DNA of 6,479 nucleotides from Bacillota bacterium (GTDB lineage Bacteria > Bacillota > Limnochordia > Limnochordales > ZCTH02-B6). Below the pieces are notes generated by a model that saw only the letters and a program-made list of their open reading frames with translations, was not told the origin of the DNA and did no database searches. The stretch is from contig QGSR01000112.1 of NCBI GenBank assembly GCA_003387805.1, forward strand, positions 1-6,479. Reading direction: 5' to 3'. The position numbers and the translations under genes were made by a program. The first letter of the stretch is position 1; each line of letters opens with the position of its first letter. Positions 1 to 5,876 of this stretch are shown in pieces.

Positions 1-576
1 GAGCAGCCGCGCGTCGGCCCGCCGCGCCGAGATGACTTTCACCATCGCGTACGCATCGGCCAGCGCCGACGGGTCCGTCGTCGTCACGATGAGCACTTCG
101 TCGCCGGCCAGCGCAAAGTTGACGACGTCGCGGCCGATGCCGGCGCCGGTGTCGATCAGCATGACGTCGAACATCGCGTCCAGCTGCTCGATGTGGTGCA
201 GCAGGCGCCGCAGGTCGCCGTCGCTCAACGCCGCCAGCTCGTGCACGCCCGAGCCGCCGGGCAAAATCTCCAGGCCGCCGGGCCCCGGCACCAGCACGTC
301 TTCCACCGAGAGACCGCCGTGCAGCAAATCCCACAGGGACCGCTCCACGTCCACGCCCAGCACGATGTCCACGTTGGCCAGACCCAAATCCGCGTCCACG
401 ACCACGACCCGCAAGCCCCGCCGCACCAGGGCGATGCCCAGGTTCACCGACAAGTTGGTCTTGCCGACGCCGCCCTTGCCGCTGGTCACCGTCAGCACCC
501 GGGCGCGGCGCGCGCCGCGGCCCGCGGCCCGGGCCAGCTCCCGCAGGGACTGCGCCTGATCCCTGACGGCCCTCAC
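1..576 (-). CDS. flhG: FlhG (YlxH/FleN) MinD-like ATPase, flagellar number/placement regulator; 3' end cut by window
   Basis: A ParA/MinD-family (SIMIBI) ATPase that works with FlhF to control flagellar number and position. The visible 192 residues, read directly from the minus strand, carry the family marks. The deviant Walker A is SGKGGVGKT (residues 32-40, with signature Lys34 and catalytic Lys39). The Walker A' stretch is DADLGLANVD (61-70). The switch II region is IDTGAGI (141-147), and TTTDPSALADAYA (165-177) matches the FlhG/MinD nucleotide-binding region. At the extreme N-terminus, DQAQSLR (6-12) fits the DQAxxLR motif known in FlhG for binding FlhF and stimulating its GTPase. The start is a GTG overlapping the flhF stop by 4 nt (GTGA), which puts DQAxxLR where the family has it. 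The frame stays open upstream, so the start rests on this fit. About 80-110 C-terminal residues, including the expected membrane-targeting helix, lie outside the window. Confidence 0.95.
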   Translation of the reverse strand, partial: MRAVRDQAQSLRELARAAGRGARRARVLTVTSGKGGVGKTNLSVNLGIALVRRGLRVVVVDADLGLANVDIVLGVDVERSLWDLLHGGLSVEDVLVPGPGGLEILPGGSGVHELAALSDGDLRRLLHHIEQLDAMFDVMLIDTGAGIGRDVVNFALAGDEVLIVTTTDPSALADAYAMVKVISARRADARLL

Positions 577-1676
577 GGCGGGTCCCCCATGATCAGCCGG
601 GCTGCCTGCTCGCCGGTGGCCACGTCGATGTCGTCGGGCACGCTCTGGCCGGCGGTGAGATAGGACAGCGGCTTGCCCGTCAGGCGCGGGACGTGGTAGA
701 GCGGGCCGAACACCGAGGTCTCGTCCACTTTCGTAATGATGAGGCGGTCAAAGCCGATCTCGCCGAAGCGAGCCGCCACGTCCAGCATGTCGGCCAGCCG
801 CGTCGTCGCGCTGAGCACCAGATGCACCTCGGGCGAGGGCAGCACCTGCAGGAACGAGCGCAGCTCGCCCATGTGCATCGCGTGCGTCTGGCTGCGCCCG
901 GCGGTGTCGATCAAAATCAGGTCTTTGTCCTTCAGCCGCTCCACCGCGTCCTTGAGCTCGTCGGGCGTATACGCCACCAGCAAATCCAGGCCGATAATGC
1001 CGGCGTAGGTGCGCAGCTGCTGCACCGCCGCGATGCGGTAGGTGTCCACCGTCACCAGCCCGACGCTGGCGCCGCCCAAAATCGAGAAATTGGCCGCGAG
1101 CTTGGCGATGGTGGTGGTCTTGCCGACGCCGGTGGGGCCCACCAGCGGCGCGATGACGGGCTTTTCCCGGAAGTCCCACGGCTCCACCGTCTGAATGCGC
1201 GCGCCGAGGATCTCGATAAACCGCTCCCACACTCGCTGCGGGTCTTCCCAGTCGGCCGGCTCCGACGCCTGCTGCACCAGCTCCACCAGCTCGTAGCATT
1301 CGGCTTCCGGAATCTCCTGGGCCCGCAGGCGGTGCAGCGCGCTGTCCAGACCCGCCGGCAGCGCCGGTTTTTGCTGATCGCCAATCAAACGGCGCAGGGA
1401 GCGGACTTCCTCCTGCAGCGTCTGCAGCACGGCGGCCGTCGTCTCCCGGGCCTGCGACAGCTGCTCCTCCTCGCGCCGCGCCTTGGTGCGGGACGTGCGG
1501 CGGGCGCCCGGCTCCACCGCCGCGATGACTTCCACCCGGGGCACGCCGAACAGGCCGAAAAGTCCCCCGCGCCGGAACCGCTTGGTGTGCAGGATGACCG
1601 CGTCGTCGCCGAAGTCGGCCTTGACCATGGCCACCGCCTGCTGCATGGTGCCCGCGACGTAGCGCTTAATTCGCAT
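573..1676 (-). CDS. flhF: FlhF, SRP-type GTPase for flagellar placement
   Basis: A 367-residue FlhF, close to the Bacillus length. It is the third SRP-family GTPase beside Ffh and FtsY, acts at the membrane, forms a GTP-dependent dimer and marks the site of flagellar assembly. The N-terminal B domain begins MRIKRYVAGTMQQA and includes GDDAVILHTKRF (23-34) and GGLFGLFG (37-44), typical of Gram-positive FlhF. A charged linker (about 57-78) follows, then the helical N domain and the G domain. G-domain motifs are P-loop GPTGVGKTT (180-188), DTYRIAAVQQL (211-221), DTAGR (257-261), TKVDE (315-319) and the closing TAGQSVPDDI (341-350). All catalytic motifs look intact. The ATG lies inside the end of flhA (11-nt overlap) and has no strong Shine-Dalgarno sequence, so translation probably depends on coupling to flhA. 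The stop overlaps the flhG start, linking production of the GTPase to that of its activator. Confidence 0.97.
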   Translation of the reverse strand: MRIKRYVAGTMQQAVAMVKADFGDDAVILHTKRFRRGGLFGLFGVPRVEVIAAVEPGARRTSRTKARREEEQLSQARETTAAVLQTLQEEVRSLRRLIGDQQKPALPAGLDSALHRLRAQEIPEAECYELVELVQQASEPADWEDPQRVWERFIEILGARIQTVEPWDFREKPVIAPLVGPTGVGKTTTIAKLAANFSILGGASVGLVTVDTYRIAAVQQLRTYAGIIGLDLLVAYTPDELKDAVERLKDKDLILIDTAGRSQTHAMHMGELRSFLQVLPSPEVHLVLSATTRLADMLDVAARFGEIGFDRLIITKVDETSVFGPLYHVPRLTGKPLSYLTAGQSVPDDIDVATGEQAARLIMGDPP

Positions 1677-3729
1677 GGCTCAAAGACACCATCCCCACGG
1701 CCCGCACTTCCACCGTGTGCGCCACCTCGTCGTACGACAGGACGGCCAGACGCGGCAGCGAACGCGCGGTAATCTGCCGCACCGCCCGCCGCAAAGGCGG
1801 CGGACAGAGCAGCACCGGCGGCCGGCCGCGCGCCATGCCCGCCTCCCACGCGGCCGCCAGCTGCTCGATGAACAGCTGCACCCGCGCGGGCGCCCAGGCC
1901 AGCGTGCCGTCGTCGCCCACCGCCTCGCGCAGCTCCTCCTCCAGCGCCGGGTTCAGCGTCAGCACCGGCAGCACGCCGTCCTCGTCCGCGTACAGCTGCG
2001 AGATCTGCGGCGCCAGGCCCGTGCGCACCGCCTCCGTCAGCACGTCGATGTCCCGGTGGACGCGGGCCGCGTCGGCCAGCGTCTCCAGGATGACCACCAG
2101 GTTGCGGATGGGCACGCCTTCCGCCAGGAGATTTTGCAAAACCCGCTGAATCTCGCCGACGCTGAGAAGCTCCGGTAACAGTTCGTCAACGACCGCGGGA
2201 TAATCCTGCTTGATCTGGTCCAGCAGCGCCTTGGTCTCCTGCCGCCCCAGCAAGTCCGCGGCGTGGCGGCGGATAATCTCCGTCAGGTGGGTGGCCAGCA
2301 CGGCCGACGCGTCCACCACGGTGTAGCCCGCCTGCTCGGCCTCGGCCCGCTGCTCGGGATCAATCCAGAGCGCCGGCAGGTTGAAGGCCGGCTCGCGCGT
2401 TTCGATGCCCTGGACGGGCGCGGTGGCGCCCGCGTCCATGGCCAAATACTTGCCCGGCATCAGCTGGCCCCGGCCCACCTCCACGCCTTTGATGCGCACG
2501 ACGTACGCGTCCGGCGGCAGCTCCATGTTGTCCCGGATGCGGATGGACGGCACGACGATGCCCAGCTCCAGCGCCATCTGGCGGCGAATCATCACCACCC
2601 GGTCCAGCATGTCGCCGCCCTGCTCCGCGTCCACCAGCGGAATAAGGCCGTAGCCGATCTCCAGCTCCATGGGGTCCACGTGCAGCAGCGACATGACGCT
2701 TTCCGGACGGTGCTCGGCCTCCCGGGCCGCCGGCGCCTGGGCCTCCTCCGCGGGCGCGGGCGCTTCCCGCCGGCCCGCCAGCCCCGCGCCCGCCACCACG
2801 GCCGCCAGAACCATGAACGGCAGCGCGGGCAGCCCCGGCACCAGGCCCAGAGCGAACAAGACGCCGCCGGCCACCAGCAGCACCTTGGGCTCGGACGTCA
2901 TCTGGCCGGTCACGTCGGCGCCCAGCGTCTCCTCCGAGGCCGCGCGCGTGATGATAATGCCGGTGGCGGTGGAGATAAGCAGCGCGGGAATTTGCGTCAC
3001 CAGGCCGTCGCCTACGGACAAAATGGTGTAGCGGGCGGCCGCGTCCCCCAGGGACATGCCCCGCTGGGCCACGCCGATGGCCAGGCCGCCCAGCACGTTG
3101 ATGACGGTGATGACGATGGACGCGATGGCGTCGCCTTTGACAAACTTGGCCGCGCCGTCCATAGCCCCGTAAAAGTCCGCCTCGCGCTCGATGTCCTTCC
3201 GGCGCCGGCGCGCCTCCTCCTCGGTGATGAGGCCGCTGTTCAGGTCCGCGTCGATGCTCATCTGCTTGCCCGGCATCGCGTCCAGGGTAAAGCGCGCCGC
3301 CACCTCGGCCACCCGCTCGGCGCCGCGGGTGATGACGATGAACTGAATCACGATCAGAATCAAGAACACAACGAAGCCGACGACGTAGTTGCCGCCGATG
3401 ACGAACTGCCCGAACCCGTCGATGATGCGCCCCGCGTCGGCGTGCAGCAAAATGAGGCGGGTGGTGCTGACGTTGAGCCCCAGCCGGAACAGGGTCACCA
3501 CCAGAAGCAAAGACGGGAAGATGGAAAACTGCAGCGCGTGCTGCACGTTCATGGTCAGCATGAGGATCAGCAGCGCCACGCTGATGTTGACGGCCAGCAG
3601 CAGGTCGATGAGCCATGTCGGCAGCGGCACGATCATCATGATGATAATGAACACCACGGCCAGCACGACGCCCACGTCGCTGTGCCGGCCCGCCGCGGCT
3701 CCTATCCCCGCGCGGGGTTGTGTTGCCAC
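1666..3729 (-). CDS. flhA: FlhA, flagellar type III export gate/ring protein
   Basis: A full-length (687-residue) FHIPEP-family protein, the large export-gate subunit that forms a nonameric ring, uses the proton motive force and docks chaperone-substrate complexes. The N-terminal half (about 20-320) holds the expected eight membrane segments. Conserved landmarks are the FHIPEP signature (RLGLNVSTTRLILL, 82-95), TRGAERVAEVAARF (134-147), LDAMPGKQMSIDADLN (149-164) and MDGAAKFVKGD (190-200). Asp200 probably corresponds to the proton-pathway Asp208 of Salmonella FlhA. A linker rich in Ala, Pro and Glu (320-343) leads to the cytoplasmic domain, which ends with the typical LAVLSYDEV (661-669). The start is GTG: it is the first start codon after the in-frame flhB stop and lies 9 nt from a strong AAGGAGG. 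A nearer ATG at 3734 is out of frame and closes after 10 codons. The gene follows flhB by 6 nt and overlaps flhF by 11 nt. Confidence 0.98.
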   Translation of the reverse strand: MATQPRAGIGAAAGRHSDVGVVLAVVFIIIMMIVPLPTWLIDLLLAVNISVALLILMLTMNVQHALQFSIFPSLLLVVTLFRLGLNVSTTRLILLHADAGRIIDGFGQFVIGGNYVVGFVVFLILIVIQFIVITRGAERVAEVAARFTLDAMPGKQMSIDADLNSGLITEEEARRRRKDIEREADFYGAMDGAAKFVKGDAIASIVITVINVLGGLAIGVAQRGMSLGDAAARYTILSVGDGLVTQIPALLISTATGIIITRAASEETLGADVTGQMTSEPKVLLVAGGVLFALGLVPGLPALPFMVLAAVVAGAGLAGRREAPAPAEEAQAPAAREAEHRPESVMSLLHVDPMELEIGYGLIPLVDAEQGGDMLDRVVMIRRQMALELGIVVPSIRIRDNMELPPDAYVVRIKGVEVGRGQLMPGKYLAMDAGATAPVQGIETREPAFNLPALWIDPEQRAEAEQAGYTVVDASAVLATHLTEIIRRHAADLLGRQETKALLDQIKQDYPAVVDELLPELLSVGEIQRVLQNLLAEGVPIRNLVVILETLADAARVHRDIDVLTEAVRTGLAPQISQLYADEDGVLPVLTLNPALEEELREAVGDDGTLAWAPARVQLFIEQLAAAWEAGMARGRPPVLLCPPPLRRAVRQITARSLPRLAVLSYDEVAHTVEVRAVGMVSLSHAN

Positions 3730-3735
3730 GCCATG

Positions 3736-4839
3736 CTACCTCCTTCGGCGCCGCATCCGGTACACGAATGCCAGCACGTCGGCCACGGCTTGGTACAGCT
3801 CGACCGGAATCGCCTGGCCCAGCTCCACCCCGTCGTACAAAGCCCGCGCCAACGCCACGTCCTCCACCACCGGGACGCCGTGCTCCTCGGCCACTTCCTT
3901 GATGCGGCGGGCCACGATGCCGGCGCCTTTGGCCACCACCACCGGCGCCTCCATGGTGGCCTGGTCGTACTTGAGCGCCACCGCCAGGTGCACCGGGTTC
4001 GTCACCACCACGTCCGCCGTGGGCACCGCCTGCATCATGCGCCGGGAAGCCAGCTCCCGCTGCCGGCGGCGAATGCGGGCCCGCACCTGCGGATCGCCTT
4101 CGGTCTGCTTCAGCTCCTCCCGCACTTCCTGGCGGGTCATGCGCAGGCTGCGCTCGTGCTCCAGCCGCTGAAACATGTAGTCCAGCGCCGCGATGACCAG
4201 CAGCGCGAAGCCGATGTTCAGCCCCGTCCGCAGCACGATGCCGCCCACCAAAGCCGCCGCGTCGGTCAGCGCCGCCGACGTCAGCATGGGCAGCATGTCC
4301 AGGGACCGGCGCACCTCCCGGTAGGCGATCCAGCCGACGACGGCGATCTTCGCCATTGCCTTGAGCATGTTGACCACGGCCCGGCGGGAGAACATGCGCT
4401 TGAAGCCTTCGACCGGGTTAATCCGCTCCAGCTTCGGCTTCAGCGGCTCCCCGCTCAGCAGAAAGCCCACCTGGACCAGCTGGGCCGCGAGCCCCGCGAC
4501 CAGCGCCGCGATCATGAAGGGCGCCACCACCGCGGCGGCCTGCAGCACCAGCGTGATGAACAGGCCGTGCACCGCGCTGTCGGTGGGCTCGAACCGCACG
4601 TCGCCGCCCAAGTACGCGGCGGCCGTGTCCATCAGCGTCGCGGCCGCGCCTTGCGCCCACGCGCTCAACACGCCGAAGCCGGCCAGCAGGATGACGGCGG
4701 TGCCCAGCTCCGGCGTGCGGGCCACCTGGCCGCGACGGCGCGCCTCCTCGCGCCGTTTGGGCGTCGGCGGCTCGGTCCGCTCCTGCGCGAACAGCTGCAG
4801 ATCAAAAATCAAATCGCGGTCAGAAACCGCCACAGCCAC
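3736..4839 (-). CDS. flhB: FlhB, flagellar export switch protein with autocleavage domain
   Basis: The FlhB/SctU protein that binds the FliPQR gate and switches export from rod/hook to filament substrates after self-cleavage. From this start it has 367 residues. The N-terminal DLQLFAQERTE (13-23) and TPKRREEARRRGQV (26-39) are family hallmarks. Four membrane segments lie at about 46-66, 92-126, 160-182 and 194-222. The cytoplasmic domain contains QEVREELKQTEGDP (237-250) and VPTADVVVTNPVHLAVAL (272-289). The scissile motif reads NPVH (281-284) where NPTH is usual; Asn and Pro are kept, so cleavage should still be possible, leaving an 86-residue C-terminal piece. The protein ends in five Arg. 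The start is uncertain: GTG at 4839 has a weak upstream GGCGGGGA and a 31-nt overlap with fliR, while TTG at 4812 has a 4-nt TTGA overlap, no Shine-Dalgarno sequence and would give 358 residues, nearer the Bacillus length. The frame is also open far upstream through fliR, but that part is not FlhB-like. Confidence 0.96.
   Translation of the reverse strand: MAVAVSDRDLIFDLQLFAQERTEPPTPKRREEARRRGQVARTPELGTAVILLAGFGVLSAWAQGAAATLMDTAAAYLGGDVRFEPTDSAVHGLFITLVLQAAAVVAPFMIAALVAGLAAQLVQVGFLLSGEPLKPKLERINPVEGFKRMFSRRAVVNMLKAMAKIAVVGWIAYREVRRSLDMLPMLTSAALTDAAALVGGIVLRTGLNIGFALLVIAALDYMFQRLEHERSLRMTRQEVREELKQTEGDPQVRARIRRRQRELASRRMMQAVPTADVVVTNPVHLAVALKYDQATMEAPVVVAKGAGIVARRIKEVAEEHGVPVVEDVALARALYDGVELGQAIPVELYQAVADVLAFVYRMRRRRR
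3739..3745 (-). promoter_or_regulatory. Shine-Dalgarno sequence of flhA, inside the flhB 3' end
   Basis: On the minus strand this reads AAGGAGG, the strongest Shine-Dalgarno match in the window, 9 nt before the flhA GTG. It is made from the last codons of flhB (CGA AGG AGG, then TAG), so it also encodes the end of the FlhB Arg tail. It decides the flhA start: the ATG at 3734 lies only 4 nt from it and leads into a 10-codon dead end. Confidence 0.85.
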
Positions 4840-5585
4840 CGCATCATTTCCCCGCCGTCGCCGAAGGCCGCGGCCAGCGCGCCCACGTACACCGGCAGCG
4901 CCACCGCGACCACCAGGACGCCGAGGAAAATTTTGATGGGGTAGCCCGTAATAAACACGTTGATTTGCGGCACCGCCCGATTGACGATGCCCAGCGCCAC
5001 GTCCGTCAAAAACGCGGCGGCCATGACGGGCACCGCGATGCGCACGCCCAGCGTGAACGCGGCCGACACGATGCGCACCACCACTTCCGCGACGGCGCCG
5101 CTCCAGGCCGCGCCGCCCACGGGGATGAGCGCGTAGCTTTCCGCGAAAGCCAGAAGCACCGCGTGGTGCCCGTTGATCGAGAAGAAAACCAAAACGGCCA
5201 GCACGTTCAGAAACTGGCCCAAAATGGGCACCTGCCCGCCGAAGTGCGGGTCGAGGACGTTGACCATCCCGAAGCCGATGGGCACGTCCATGAGGTGCCC
5301 CGCGACCTGCAGCGCGTAAAAAAACAGCGACACGACGAAGCCCATGGCCAGGCCCACGGCCAGCTCCTGCGCGACGACCAGCAGCAGCTCCAGAACCTCC
5401 ACCGGCGCCGCCGCGGGCTCCACCACCGGAAAAAGCAGCAGCGCCGTCAAGGACGCGAGGCCGATCTGGACGTGGGGCGGCACGCCCGGGCCGCCGAACA
5501 GCGGCATGGCCAGGAGCAGGCCCCCGCCCCGCATCAGGATGATCAAGAAATGAAACAGCTGATCCCAAGACAGCCACGGCCCCAT
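4809..5585 (-). CDS. fliR: FliR, flagellar export gate subunit
   Basis: An integral membrane subunit of the FliPQR export gate (FliP5-Q4-R1 in characterised systems), where the single FliR completes the helical channel assembly. The length of 258 residues is normal for the family. The most diagnostic stretch is GFGMVNVLDPHFGG (104-117), continuing QVPILGQFLNVLAVLVFFSINGHH (118-141), which is strongly conserved in FliR. Hydrophobic segments occur at about 8-30, 41-56, 65-96, 120-137, 165-197 and 208-240, consistent with the multi-helix gate fold. Only ATG 5585 is in frame: the upstream in-frame sequence hits a stop before any other start codon. It lies 10 nt from a GAGG. A better-spaced ATG at 5589 is out of frame. 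fliR begins 7 nt after fliQ and overlaps flhB. FliR-FlhB fusions are known in some clostridia; here the two proteins are separate. Confidence 0.97.
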   Translation of the reverse strand: MGPWLSWDQLFHFLIILMRGGGLLLAMPLFGGPGVPPHVQIGLASLTALLLFPVVEPAAAPVEVLELLLVVAQELAVGLAMGFVVSLFFYALQVAGHLMDVPIGFGMVNVLDPHFGGQVPILGQFLNVLAVLVFFSINGHHAVLLAFAESYALIPVGGAAWSGAVAEVVVRIVSAAFTLGVRIAVPVMAAAFLTDVALGIVNRAVPQINVFITGYPIKIFLGVLVVAVALPVYVGALAAAFGDGGEMMRWLWRFLTAI

Positions 5586-5592
5586 CCATGCG

Positions 5593-5862
5593 CTACCTCA
5601 CGAACGTGTGCATCTCGCCCAGGAGCCTGAGGGCGAAATCCGTCATGATGCGCAGCATCCACGGCCCGAACAAAATCGCGCCGCCCAGCACGGCCAAAAT
5701 TTTCGGGATGAACGTCAGCGTCTGTTCCTGGATTTGCGTCGTCGCCTGGAACACGCTGACGATGAGCCCCACCAGCAGGCCCAGGCCCAGCATGGGGCCG
5801 GCCACCAAAAGGACCGTCATCAAGGCTTCCCATCCGAGACTGACGATGAGTCCGTCGCTCAC
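5593..5862 (-). CDS. fliQ: FliQ, small flagellar export gate subunit
   Basis: An 89-residue, two-helix membrane protein of the FliPQR export gate, the normal size for FliQ. The sequence shows a first membrane segment at about 12-37, the family core FQATTQIQEQTL (38-49) with FIPK (51-54), and a second membrane segment at about 55-73. The FQATTQIQEQTL block is almost invariant in the family and settles the identification. The start is GTG, preceded at 6 nt by AAGGGGGG, a G-rich Shine-Dalgarno-like sequence that overlaps the fliP stop TAA. The gap after fliP is 12 nt. The last codon AGG and the stop TAG form part of the likely ribosome binding site of fliR. Confidence 0.97.
   Translation of the reverse strand: MSDGLIVSLGWEALMTVLLVAGPMLGLGLLVGLIVSVFQATTQIQEQTLTFIPKILAVLGGAILFGPWMLRIMTDFALRLLGEMHTFVR
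5596..5600 (-). promoter_or_regulatory. Shine-Dalgarno sequence of fliR, inside the fliQ 3' end
   Basis: The minus strand reads TGAGG directly before the fliQ stop TAG; the AGG is the last sense codon (Arg89) of fliQ. It lies 10 nt from the in-frame fliR ATG at 5585 and 6 nt from an out-of-frame ATG at 5589. Confidence 0.6.
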
Positions 5863-5868
5863 GGTGCG

Positions 5869-5876
5869 CCCCCCTT
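5869..5876 (-). promoter_or_regulatory. Shine-Dalgarno-like sequence of fliQ overlapping the fliP stop
   Basis: The minus strand reads AAGGGGGG. The AA belongs to the fliP stop TAA and the G run ends 6 nt before the fliQ GTG. G-U pairing could let it act as an AGGAGG-like site. It supports the GTG start for fliQ. Confidence 0.6.

Noticed and set aside
1..663. Plus-strand frames (32-559 and 193-663) opposite flhG.
   Set aside because: They are low-complexity Ser/Thr/Arg/Pro- or His/Gln/Arg-rich products lying antisense to a clear MinD-family gene.
4806..4840. Programmed -1 frameshift making a FliR-FlhB fusion.
   Set aside because: The frames are compatible with a -1 shift, but I see no slippery heptamer of the X XXY YYZ type before the fliR stop. 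A plain overlap explains the junction.
2263..4944. An 893-codon stop-free frame on the plus strand, antisense to flhA and flhB.
   Set aside because: Its product is rich in His, Arg, Gln and Gly with no recognisable domain, as expected when a GC-rich gene is read in its complementary frame. The opposite strand encodes intact, strongly conserved FlhA and FlhB.
4840..5589. In-frame extension of flhB upstream to ATG 5589 (617 codons in total), suggesting a large fusion.
   Set aside because: The extension overlaps all of fliR in another frame and yields an Arg/Gly/Ala-rich sequence unlike any FlhB. FliR in its own frame is intact. The absence of stops is a GC-bias effect.
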